Origin: Anas platyrhynchos
Lineage: Eukaryota; Chordata; Aves; Anseriformes; Anatidae
Direction: 5' to 3'
Assembly: GCF_047663525.1 (NCBI RefSeq)
Contig: NC_092603.1
Coordinates: 971,501-1,035,500 of the forward strand
Length of the DNA stretch: 64,000 nucleotides
Shown: positions 11,452-22,300 of the stretch, piece by piece
How the letters are laid out: the number at the start of each line of letters is the position of its first letter
Numbering within the stretch: position 1 is the stretch's first letter
Made by a program: the position numbers and the translations under genes
Notes under the pieces: model-generated
The model's input: the letters and a program-made list of their open reading frames with translations, nothing else
Databases searched by the model: none
Told to the model about the DNA's origin: nothing

Positions 11452-12640
11452 CTGGTGTAGAAGAGAGCAGGAGATGTGGGCTGGGTCTTTCCACCCCCCA
11501 TTTGCCCTTTTTCTGCTGGATCCATGGTTGATCCTATAACCCTCCCCCTTGGGATAGGAGTTCCCTTCTTTGAGGTCTTCCAGGTGATTAAGAGGTGGTA
11601 GCATGGTAAAATTCAGAGTCTGTCCTCACCCACCAAAACACCCTGGCTGGTGCCCATCCCACCAGTGCCCCACTGGAGCCAGATCTCACTTTCCCCCAGC
11701 ATTACCCCATTTGCATTGTTTTTCCTCATCTCTTGGAGGGTTCAGTACTTCTTCTTGGTCGGGGTGATTTTTTTCTTGGGCTCCTTTCCCCATGGCTGGC
11801 AAGGAAATGTCGGGTCTCACTGATCACATCCACACATCCAGTCCTCTCACAGCAACTGGCTGACCATGCTGCGATAGCAAGGAGAGGGTTGAGTGTTGGG
11901 GGGCCAGCAAAGCCCCCCGGGTCTGAGGACTTGTGGGGATCTGGAGGGGACATGGGGAAACCGTGGTTGGGGAGAGGGCTTGTGGTCTGCTGGAGGGGAA
12001 TGGAGGAAGGGTGAAAGGATGGTAGAAAGGAAGAAAGAAAAGATGAAGAAAGAAAGAGAAGGGGAAAAAAAAAGAGAGAAAGAAAAGGAGAAAAAGAAAG
12101 AGAAGGAGAAAGGAGAAAGACAGAAGTTTAAACAGAATTTAATGCTAAAAGAAATTAAGTGTACTGCCTATCAGGGTTCAAAGCTCAAAGGAACTCGAGT
12201 TGTTTGTGACACGACATCCTCCCCCAGCTGGCTTCAGCCCAGCAAGCAAGCAGGAAACTGAATTTGAAAAAAAACAGAGGAGGTAATAAGCCACCATCAG
12301 TCTGTGCTGACATTCTTGGTTTGCAGCCAACCCCTTATCTCAGTTTCCCATCCAACAATAACAGGTGTGCTGTTTGCTGTCCAAACAGAGCAGCTCTTGC
12401 ACCACAGATCTTGTCTTCCCAACTGTTGTTGGGAAATAACTAACAAGAAAAGACTTTATTTCCAAAACAGCCTTCATCCACATTGCAAAGTTTTAGGAAT
12501 AAGCTCCTAAGGAGGAGAAAGGTTTTGGTTTTGAGTGAATGCAGCAGCACGCAAGGAAAAATTGCATGAGAAACTTTCAGTGCTAGGGGTCGTGCTGGGA
12601 AATAGTGTGTTCAAAGAAGTTTTAGGATTGAATTTGGCAG
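11452..12640. other. Upstream region of the unit 1 CLEC2-like gene
   Basis: No gene is recognised. Bases about 11560-11760 resemble 32120-32310 and 63240-63430, which lie downstream of the hemITAM exons, so this flank is an older repeated segment. Bases 12020-12125 are a purine-only GA-rich tract. A first exon of the CLEC2-like gene could be hidden here. Confidence 0.5.
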
Positions 12641-13339
12641 CGGATCATAAAAATTTGTAATCAGCGTGGGATGCAGGTACCCCAAACTCTGTAGTACAAA
12701 GCCTGGCTCAGCTTCAAATTTGGCTTGCATGAGCTAAAACTACCCTAACCCAACTGAGACTTCTCTGAAGACCAAATGTCAGTTTCTGATACCAGTAAGG
12801 GAACTGCTAGCGTTTAATGCTTTTGTTTCTTCATTTCAAGAGAAGAGCTTCTCTTCTTCTTTTGGTTAAGCTTCCATTTTTTAACAATTGTAAAATTAAC
12901 CAAAATTCCCTTGAAAAAAGCACACACGTTGGTAGGTTTTGCAGCCTGCAGACTCAAAGGAGCCTGAGCTTGTAGCCAGGTTTTATTTCTTTCCCCCCCC
13001 AGTCTGCTTTTTTACTGCAGCTCCCTCCAGATTATTAATTCTACTGATCAGTATTATTTTTTGCTTCATTTCATCTTTATTTTTCTTTTCATTCCCTCCC
13101 AGGGCACAAAGAAAGCACCCAGATGCTTTAGCTAGAAGAGAAACTCGGAAAGCTCTCCCAAAGTAACAAACAGGCAAAAATATCCAGCAAAAACAGATGG
13201 AAATGTTTAAAACCAGAAAACAAAACAAAACAAAAAAAATCCCCTAGTAGTTCTAAATATCTGCAAGAAGATTCAAACAGCCCTTGAGGCAGCAGAAGCT
13301 TCACTAAAGCCAGCTGAAAAGGAAAAATTTGGCAATGTG

Positions 13340-14850
13340 TGTTTTTTTTTGTCTTTTCCCAGAAAATATGAGTGGCAGGCAAGCTCACTGGGTGCGCAGT
13401 TTTGGAATTAAAAAAGGGAGAGAACATGAGGAGAATGAGAAAAAAACAAACAAACAAACAAAAAAAAAACCAGCACAAATGCAAAAAGAAGGGCGAAAAT
13501 GAGACAAAGAGGGTGGAAAAATGGGAGAGGACAAAGGAATAAAAAATATTTAAAAAATAAAAAGAAAGAAAGAAGATGGAGACCCGCCCTGGCTGGCTGC
13601 TCCTTCCCTCCCCATCTCAGCCCCAAGCCGAGCGTTCCTTGCTCAGCTGGCCGCACATTTTTCTGCTCAGACGTGGACTTACCCCAGCAGCACTCTGCCT
13701 AGTCCTGGAGTCTTATGTAAGTCATCGTGTTTGTGCGCAGTAACAGTGTGGGAGGTGGAGCACTCAGCCTGATGAAAACTGAAGTAGTGGGAGTGCCTTT
13801 GTGGGAATAGAAACGTTGTTTTTGCAGAGTACAAGGCAGGAATGCGGTACTCAGATATGCTTACAGTGATAAGAAAGCTTAGCAGGCGACCTTGTAAAAA
13901 TGCAGACAACCAGACTCCATAGGACAATTAGGTGAAAATCGCTGTGTTAAGTCAAGTCAGATAAGTGAAGAAACATTACCACTTCAAACAGTAAAAATGT
14001 CAAAAGAAATTTGAAATTTAACAGGCCGGCAACTGAAGGCCATGCATTGTTTGTGAAGCATCAGATAGATTGTGAACCTGGATTACCCACTCAGTGGGGA
14101 AACAGGGGAGGATCCTGCCATAAAAAAGTATATAAACTGTGTTTTGGAACCAGTCAGTGCGCTCTCCTGCTTGTGGGGCACCCACCACTGCAATCGCAAA
14201 TAAATTACTACTTCACTGAGATCCTCACCTGAGCCTAAGTTATTGGCTACAGAGTGTTTCTCACACTTCTCACCAAGATACATAACCCTCTCTTGACCAA
14301 GAAGGCTAAAGATTTCCAAACATCACTGGCTGGTCCTTGAACTTCTGTTACAATTTTTTTCCTGTTTATGAAAGAGGAAGGACAGCAATATCCTGTTATT
14401 TTTCTTAAAACAAAGTGGGGAGAACTTAAGGCCCCCAGGGGGAGTAATGCTGCATGTCCTTATACAATACAAGGTTTTTCCATCTGAGCTACTTTGCAAA
14501 GATTTGCATGAAAAGCGGGGGGCCACAGTAACGTGGTTTGATTCACCTCTTCCTGTGGCAAAACTGAAGTTTCTGAAGGTGTTTGAGGTCTGGTGGGCTG
14601 CTCAAAATAACCTTTCGTCCCCTCAAAATAAGATTATCTTTTTATTTGTTTGTTTGTTTGTTTCCTTGTGGGTGCAGTGGGCAAAGGCAAGATGGGGCTA
14701 GGACGACTCCCAGGAGATCAAGATGATTTTTCCCCTGTGGGATGTGCAAACACACGGTTGGGGGCTCAGGAAGGGGAGCCTGTCTCCATGTGTTGTGGGT
14801 TTACGTGGCAAGGTTTCAGTAGCAGGACTCCATGTCCCAAAGGATATCAA
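13340..14850. repeat. Older internal duplicate of 19670-20700
   Basis: Two stretches within each unit resemble each other: 13560-13710 with 19840-19985, and 14340-14850 with 20190-20700. Shared phrases include ggctgctccttccctcccc and ggcccccgggg-ggagtaatgctgcac. The match resumes at 16165-16340 versus 20755-20960, after an ERV insertion. Divergence is much greater than between units 1 and 2, so this duplication is older. Confidence 0.7.
13716..14265 (+). mobile_element. Probable solo LTR
   Basis: The segment begins TGTAAG and ends TCACA. It interrupts the older internal duplication, which marks it as an insertion. It contains a TATA-like box (tatataaac near 14130) and AATAAA near 14200, in U3-R-U5 order. 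No flanking target repeat is clear and the family is not identified. The unit 2 copy is at about 41133-41682. Confidence 0.5.
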
Positions 14851-14854
14851 GCAT

Positions 14855-15290
14855 AATAATTCGTGTCAAGAAGTTGGTTGATATTAATAAAGAAGGGGGA
14901 GATGTGGAGTGTGGACATGGGGGTTGGAAAGCCCCATGCTTGATGATAACATCAGACTCATTCCTGATGGATGAGGCCATCAGGAATATAAAAGAGTTTA
15001 GCGGGAACAAAGAAGGGTGATTCAGGAGACTCCATGCAGTCTCAGGTTTCTTGTTCTCCAGCTGGTCTCTTGTTCTGCAGTGGGATTGCTCAGCACCTGG
15101 TGAGCAATCCCTGAGGCCTTAAAGAGCCATTTGGGACCACAGTCAAAAACGTGGGGTTTGCCAGATAGTGAGGGAGCTGCGGGCTCCTTTACTGATCCGA
15201 CTGCTACGCCATCAGCCCCTCTGCTGCTACAGCCATCGAAGGCTTTTGCTATTCTGCTCCTTGTTGACTTGAACGTGCCTTTTGAACGAG
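14855..15290 (+). mobile_element. ERV fragment, plus arm of an inverted pair (unit 1)
   Basis: A purine tract (aaagaagggggaga) is followed by LTR-like sequence starting TGTGGAGTG, with tataaaagag near 14987. Near 15080 the sequence jumps directly into gag-like coding sequence, so the leader is deleted. The same sequences occur inverted from about 15410. The insert lies inside the older internal duplication. Confidence 0.65.
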
Positions 15291-15409
15291 GTCATATTTC
15301 AGGCTCATAAACTTCTTAACAATCGGTCATAAGAGTGTGGTTTGCCAGATAGTGAGTGTTTATAAATGAAGATACAACCCAATTTGAATTTCGTAATGTT
15401 TATAAAAAA

Positions 15410-16110
15410 ATATTTATAAAAGGCAAGTAAACAGTGCTGGGTGTGCGGGGAGTCTATGCTCCACCAACACGTACACACGAACATCAAATGTTCCAAATAT
15501 ACAGAACATTTCTTTTACATACTAAACCCGAGTACACCTATACATATGTGCAATCAGAAAAGGTAACAAACAATCCTTTAAGTTCCATGACTTAACAGTC
15601 TCCATTTTCCATTCCTCTTCTTGATTACTAACAAGCCTCTATTTTCCATTCCTTTTGAACAATATGTCTCCCTTTAAGTTGTCAAGCAACTCGGTCTTTG
15701 GGCCTTATGTATCCCATTCTTCCTGGATCAAAGAAAAGCATATCCATCTCCCATCTCCTTTTGAAGGTCAATAGGGCCTGGATCATAGGCACGTTCAGGT
15801 CAACAGGGAGCAGAATAGCAAAAGCCTTCGATGGCTGTAGCAGCAGAGGGGCCCATGGCGTAGCAGTCGGATCAGTAAAGGAGCCCGCAGCTCCCTCACT
15901 GTCTGGCAAACCCCACGTTTTTGACTGTGGCCCCAAATGGCTCTTTATGGCCTCAGAGATTGCTCGCCAGGTACCCAGCAATCTCACCGCAACCTTGTCG
16001 CTTTTAGTTGCAAAGTCCCACACCTTGACCTCAGTTTGGCCCTATATTTCAGGCTCATAAACTGTCCGATTTTTAAGAAGGAAAATAAGCTGTAAGGTTA
16101 CCAGGACAGT
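15410..16110 (-). mobile_element. ERV fragment, minus arm with gag-like remnant (unit 1)
   Basis: The minus strand holds a 113-codon open stretch (15682-16023) resembling the gag-like remnant at 28968-29553. Its phrases include LLGTWRA and FFDPGR. It reads toward the plus arm to its left, so the pair is tail to tail. It is incomplete, with no pol or env. The family assignment (retroviral gag, matrix-like) is an inference from its position next to an LTR. Confidence 0.6.
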
Positions 16111-16384
16111 CTTTGTTTCTAAGGACGTTTCTTTATTTCTTTCATTTCTTTGTTTCTTTATAACAGACCCGATATGGACAGGTGTGCTGAGGGAGGGAAG
16201 ATGGAACTATTCGGGCAGCAAAGAGTGAAAGAGTGGGCGTGATCACTGAGCAAGAATAGTACAACATTTCTGGGAAATGAAACGGCAGAGGGGGTGTGGA
16301 GGAAGTGGCTAAGTGCATTTGTGTGCCCTTGTCTAGTTTCCCTTCAGATATTCAAAGAATCAATCATCAAGGCGGGAAAAGACC

Positions 16385-17430
16385 CCCAAAATGGAGGCCC
16401 ATCCGTCCCCCTCCCACCAATGTCACCCACTAAACCATGTCCCCAGGCACCACATCCAACCTTTCCCTGAACACCCCCAGGGACGGTGACTCCACCACCT
16501 CCCTGGGCAACCCACCCCAGTGCCTAACCACACTTTCTGAGAAGTGTCTCCAAATTTCCAACCTCAACCTCCCCTGGCACTACTTGAGGCTGTTCCTTCA
16601 GGTCCTACCACTACTTATCTGTGAGAAGGGGCTGACCCCCTGCTCCCACACCTTCCTTTCAGGTAGCTGTAGGGAGCCATAAGGTCTCTCTGCCCAATTC
16701 CCAAACTGGCCTCCCAGTACTGACCCCTGAGGGACTCCACTAGATACAGGCCTCCAACTTGACTCTGTCCCACTGACCACAACCCTCTGGCTTCTTCCCT
16801 TCAGCCTCTTCACTGCCCATCTCACTACCCCAGACCACACTTCCTCAGTTTAGCTGCGGGGATGCTGTGGGAGATGGTGTCAAAGCCTTTACTGAAATCA
16901 AGATAGCCACGTCCGCTGCTTTACCATCATCTATCTACCCAGTTATGTCCTCATAAAAGGCTGTCAGCTTGGTCAAGCACAACTCCCTTGGTGAAGCAAA
17001 GTGTGCCTACAATGCCCCTAAAGTTAGTTGTATCTGTGATGTACTTAAACAAGCCCTTTTTGTTGTCCTTTACCCCTAGGATAAGGCTTAATTCTAAGGA
17101 GGCCTTTGCTTTCCTAGTTGCCTCCCTACACTAGCTAACAGCCTTATATTCCTCCCACGTGGCCAGCCCCTCCTTCCATGACCTTTTTTTTTTTTGTTTG
17201 CCAAGCAGTTTCCTGGTTAACCATTGAGGTCTCCTGAACTCTACCATCTCTTGCTGACTATGACACCTCCCTGAGCAACTTCTTCCAAGTCCTAATCACT
17301 CTTTCTGAGGAAAAAATTTCCAACCTGAACCTCCCCTGGCACTACTTGGGGCCATTTCCTCTAGTCGTATCATTAATTATCTGCAATAACAGGCCGACCC
17401 CCAGCTCACCACAAGTTCCTTTCAGATCGT
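16385..17430 (-). mobile_element. Degenerate antisense CR1 fragments
   Basis: Plus-strand phrases such as tggtgtcaaagcctttactg and ttccaacctgaacctcccc are the complement of CR1 ORF2 (the reverse-transcriptase DFSKAFDT region) and of its 3' portion. A second copy of the 3' phrase at 17300-17345 suggests two fragments. Many stops are present. The unit 2 copy is at about 43802-44840. Confidence 0.75.
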
Positions 17431-17720
17431 TTCAAAAAGGATACGGCTCATCATGATAGTTGCATAGAGGATATGGCTCAGACTTCCCCACAATTTCCAG
17501 CATCAAGGGGCACTTTGGGATATATTTTGGTGATTTCCCCATCTTTCCACTGCATTTTTTCCTGTCGGAAAGGTCTCCCCTGGGGCAGTGTGAGCACAAC
17601 CATGTTTGTTTCTCGGGAAGGGGAATGCACTGGTTTTAGGGCCGGGGCTGAATCCATCACCTGCTTCGAGCTGGCTGAGCCCAGCCAGGTTTTGGAGCTC
17701 CCAAAAAAAATATAGGGGAA

Positions 17721-19219
17721 TGCCCTGGTTTCAGTTAGAACAGAATTAATTTTCTTCCTAGTAGCTGCTAGAATGCTGTGTTTTGGCTTAGGATGAGCAG
17801 AGTGCTGATAACACCCCAATGTTTGAATTATTGCAGAGCAATGCTTACACCAAGCCAAGGACATGGAATCATAGAATCATAGAATCATAGAATCATAGAA
17901 TCATAGAATATCCTGAGTTGGAAGGGACCCTTAAGGATCATCAAGTCCAACTCTTGACACCGCACAGGTCTACCCAAAAGTTCAGACCATGTGACTAAGT
18001 GCACAGTCCAATCTCTTCTTAAATTCAGACAGGCTCGGTGCAGTGACCACTTCCCTGGGGAGCCTGTTCCAGTGTGCAACCACCCTCTCTGTGAAGAACT
18101 TCCTCCTGATGTCAAGCCTAAATTTCCCCTGCCTCAGCTTAACCCCGTTCCCGCGGGTCCTGTCGCTGGTGTTAATGGAGAAAAGGTCTCCTGCCTCTCG
18201 ACACCCCCTTACGAGGAAGTTGTAGACTGCGATGAGGTCTCCCCTCAGCCTCCTCTTCTCCAGGAGGAACAGGCCCAGTGCCCTCAGCCGTTCCTCGTAC
18301 GTCTTCCCCTCCAGGCCTTTCACCATCTTCGTAGCCCTCCTCTGGACACTCTCCAACAGTTTCATGTCCTTTTTATACTGTGGTGCCCAGAACTGCACAC
18401 AGTACTCGAGGTGAGGCCGCACCAGCGCAGAGTAGAGCGGGACAATCACCTCCCTTGACCTACTAGCGATGCCGTGCTTGATGCACCCCAGGACACGGTT
18501 GGCCCTCCTGGCTGCCAGGGCACACTGCTGGCTCATATTCAACTTGCTGTCTACCACGACCCCCAGATCCCTCTCTTCTAGGCTGCTCTCCAGCGTCTCA
18601 TCGCCCAGTCTGTACGTGCAGCCAGGGTTTCCCCGTCCCAGGTGCAGGACCCGGCACTTGCTCTTCTTGAACTTCATGCGGTTGGTGATCGCCCAGCTCT
18701 CCAACCTATCCAGATCCCTCTGCAAGGCCTTTCCACCCTCAACAGAGTCCACAACTCCTCCAAGTTTGGTGTCAAACATCTCAGCCTTTTGCTCTGTCCT
18801 ACCAATGGGCAGGCTGGGGGTGCAGTAAGAGCTGGGAGGGGACAGACCCAGGACAGGTGACTCAAACTAGCCAAAGGGGTATTCCATACCATCTGATGTC
18901 ATGCTAAACAATAGATAGGGGTGGCTAGCCGGGAGAGGGGGCCGGACTGCTCGGGGTGAGGCTGGGCATTGGTCAGCGGGTGGTGAGCAATTGCATTGTG
19001 CATCACTTGTTTGTACATACTATTATTAGTAGTACTATTATCACCATTGTATTATTATTATTATTATTATTATATTATTATTATTATTTTCCTGTCTTAT
19101 TAAACTGTCTTTATCTCAACTCACAGGCTTCACTTTCCATTTCTCTCCCCCGTCCCAGAGAGGGAGGGTGAGCGAACGGCTACGTGGTGTGTAGCTGCCG
19201 GCCGGGTTAAACCACAACA
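17721..19219 (+). mobile_element. ERV LTR split by a CR1 insertion (unit 1)
   Basis: The LTR starts TGCCCTGGTTTCAG and ends ACCACAACA. It is followed after seven bases by TGGCGCCCAACGTGGGG, a primer-binding site complementary to tRNA-Lys. Its two parts, about 17721-17869 and 18774-19219, flank an antisense CR1. A TAT-rich microsatellite lies at 19045-19090. No internal viral sequence follows. Bases 17431-17720 to its left hold no recognised feature. Confidence 0.8.
17870..18773 (-). mobile_element. CR1 3' fragment nested in the LTR (unit 1)
   Basis: The insert carries the CR1 3' octamer repeats (aatcatag) at 17870-17907. A 265-codon minus-strand ORF (17982-18779) covers the C-terminal part of ORF2 and agrees closely with the CR1 at 54840. 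It is 5' truncated just after the FADD catalytic motif would have been encoded. Confidence 0.9.
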
Positions 19220-19226
19220 GTCTTTT

Positions 19227-19302
19227 TGGCGCCCAACGTGGGGCTCAAACCCATGACCCTGGGATTAAGAGCCCCATGCTCTACCGACTGAGCTAGCCGG
19301 GC
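19227..19302 (-). tRNA. tRNA-Lys(CUU)-like sequence with templated CCA, fused to LTR (pseudogene)
   Basis: Read on minus, 19302..19230 folds as a 73-base tRNA: acceptor GCCCGGC, D-arm TAGCTCAGTCGGTAGAGCA, anticodon CTT and T-loop TTTGAGC. It is followed by CCA at 19229..19227. Nuclear tRNA genes do not encode CCA. The sequence directly extends an LTR primer-binding site, so it looks like a cDNA of the whole primer tRNA. The T-arm has an A-C mismatch and a T for C in the loop, so function is unlikely. Confidence 0.75.
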
Positions 19303-22300
19303 CAAGGAAGGACCAAAGGCTGCTGGAGTAGGATCCCCATCCCACCTCCTTTCCATGTCACAGCCACCCAAGATCTCATTGGGAAGGTGCCAGGATAGGT
19401 CCCAGCCCACCACCTATGGGAAGGGGCACGAAAACCATTTCTGCATGAGCAGATGTGACAGCAAGGGCATTGGTAGATGGCCACAGGTTTCTTGCCCTGG
19501 ACCAGTTAATCTAGGACTGAACAAACGAGCCCTTTGTGGTTATTAAACCCATAGACTCCAGAGGGGGGACAAGGTGAGGAGAAGGCAAGGTTAGAAGACA
19601 GCAAAGGACATGACTTCAGGTCTTGCTGCTTTCAATTTTGTCACAACAGAAAATTTTGGGGGTAAATTTCTTGCCAATTTGAGAATGAGGACAATGAGAA
19701 AAAAAGAAGAAAAGAAAAAAAAAAGAAAAAGAAAAAAAGCAGCACAAACACATAAAGAAATGGGAGAGAGAGACAGAGTGTAGAAAAGTGGGAGAGGGCA
19801 AGGGAACAAAAAAAAATCTTAAGAAAAAAAAGAAGGAAAGAAGATGGAAACCCATCCTGACTGGCTGCTCCTTCCCTCCCCATTTCAGCCCCTAGCTGAG
19901 CGTTGTTTGCTCAGCCGGCCCCGAATTTTGCTGCTCACACGTGGACTTACCCTAAGAGCAGGGTGTCTACTCCTGGTGTCTCATGTCTTGATTGTGCTGC
20001 AATTCAGTGATCAAGAGGAGGAGCTGCTGCAGAAGCAGGGAGTTAAATTTAAAGCGAGGGGAGGGATATTGCTCAGCCTACACATCCTGTAGAAGAGCAG
20101 TGGCAGTAGGAACGCCTCTCATGACCAATATATGTAAAGTGACTCAAACCTCAGTGGCTGACACTTGAACACAGGTTATAAATGAATTCCTGATAACAAA
20201 AGCGAAAGCAATCCTCTGTTACTTTTATTGAAGAAAGCCAGGGGAAGGAGTTTAAGGCCCCCGGGGTGGGGGAGTAATGCTGCACGTACTGCAGTAACAC
20301 TTAAAGCACCAATACAACATTTTATTGTCTGAGCTGGCTTGCAAGGACTTGCATGCAAAGTGGGGGCCATGGTAATGTGGCTTTGACTCACCTCTTCCTA
20401 GGGCAAAACTGAAGTTTTTGAGGATGTTTGAGGTCTGGTTGGCTGCTCAAAATAACCTTTTGTCCCCTCAAAATAGGAATATCTTTTTGTTTGTTTGTTT
20501 GTTTTCTTGTGGGTACAGAGGGCACAGGGGAGAAGGAGTGAGGAGGACTTCCAGGAGATCAAGATGATTTTTCCCCCTTGGGATGTGCAAACACATGGTT
20601 GGGGGCTCAGAAAGGGGAGCCTGTCTCCATGTGTTGTGGGTTTATGTGGCAGGGTTTCGGTAGCAGGACTCCACGTCCCAAAGGACATCGAGCCCCATAC
20701 AATGCAGCCAAGTCTCTGCACATTTGGGGAGCCTGAAGGACCCTGCCAGGAGCACGAGGGATGGATCTGATGGGGAAAAGTGTGCTGGGGGAGGGAGAAT
20801 GAAACCATCTGGGCAGCAAAGATAAATGACGGGGATTTCCACAGCACTGAGCAAGATGATCCAGGCATTTTGTGGAAACTCAGTGGGAGGGAGGCGGAGC
20901 AAGCGGCTGTGTGCATTTGTGCACCCGTGGCTGCTCTCCTCATCCCGGACACCCTTTGGCATTGCAAATTGCTCACTAAAGTCCCCCAAAATGTATTATT
21001 ACTTTTCCCCAGGCATGTCCCAGCACCTGTGTGGTTAAAGGCGGCTGTGCTGCTGTCACTGAGCCTCCTCCCAGTCTCAGCTGTGATTGCTCAGAGCATC
21101 CAGAAGAAGTTCTTCCCATGACAGCAGAGTGTAGCTTGTCATAAAACAATTCCCGGTTGTTTTGTCCCAGGAAATTATGTCATGCTGCGTTGTTCATTAT
21201 TCCTAACCTCTCTTCTCCCTGCTTCCTCCAATGCTGTGTGAGTAGGGCTGTTACCAAAGCTGTGGATCAGCGATTGGTGTGCTGAGAAACGTTTTCTTTT
21301 TTTCCCCTTTTAAATACTGCCCCTTGCTCTAACCACTCCGCCTTGCTAATAAAATATTGAGGAGGAGTGGCCAAAAGATAAAAATAAAAAGAGAAGCGCA
21401 CATTTCCATTAGAAACCTGCCCGTTTGCTAAAACACATATTTTCTCCCAGACGAAGCTGTGGGCAGCTCTTGGAGGCACAGGAGCTCTGCAGGACATGCA
21501 GCACATGATGAGAAGGCATGGGAAGCTTTCCATCAAATGCCATATATTCAGGCCATATTTTCTGCTTTTAAACCAGCAGTAACCAGAGCACCAAATTCCT
21601 CTGCCGCCAAGGCAGGAGGTGTCTCTAGAAATTTGCTTTATGTTTTCACAGAATGACAGAATTGTAGGGGTTGGAAGGGACCTCAAGAAATCATCAGGTC
21701 CAACCCCCATTTCCTTCAAAAATGACAAATTTTGCAAGAAAGCCATCTTTCAATTTTATTTTATTTTTTCCAATTTTATCTTTAAAGATAGAGCAGCGTC
21801 TCTTCACACTTCAGTTTGAAAGAGCACCTTTAGGCTGGCCACAGACTGGTGAAAACATCCCTTTTATGGAGAAAAAGGGTTCTTGAACATGCTGGGTGGC
21901 AGCTTTATAGCGGGTTTGCTCCCTGCAAGTGTAAATGAATTTTGCCCGGCTCAATTCCCCTACTCCCTGCCCTTTGCAAACTCAAAGCTCAATTTTAATC
22001 CGCTGATTTTTGAAGTTTTCCAGAATTGGGACCCATGCCTGGAGGGAGCTTTGGCTCAGCTGGGGGGAAGCCTCTGTGATCCAGAGCAGGAGTAGTCATT
22101 GTGTGTTGCTCCCTCTACCGGAGAAAATAAGGTGATAATAATGTGTTTTGGGTTGGGAAAGGTTGTGTTTGAGGTGGTCGAATAAAAAGGGGGTTTATAG
22201 GTTAGTTTTGGGCAGCTCCAGCCCCAAAAGAGAGGGGGTGAAGCAGGAAAGATGGGACGGGCTACTGGGATGGACCAAGCTCTGGGTTTTGGGTGAAGGA

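Larger units (their letters stand above)
12700..16440. repeat. Block nearly identical to 40117-43857 in unit 2
   Basis: Over much of this block the two units are aligned at an essentially constant offset (27,417) with very few differences. It has no recognised host gene and carries an LTR and ERV fragments. Bases about 12640-13340 hold no recognisable feature apart from simple runs. Confidence 0.7.

Noticed and set aside
18469-18828. Plus-strand ORFs across 17990-18860 (and the unit 2 copies)
   Set aside because: They are antisense shadows of the CR1 ORF2 on the minus strand.
19227-19302. Functional nuclear tRNA-Lys gene
   Set aside because: CCA is encoded in the DNA, the sequence abuts an LTR primer site, and the T-arm has a mismatch and a loop change.
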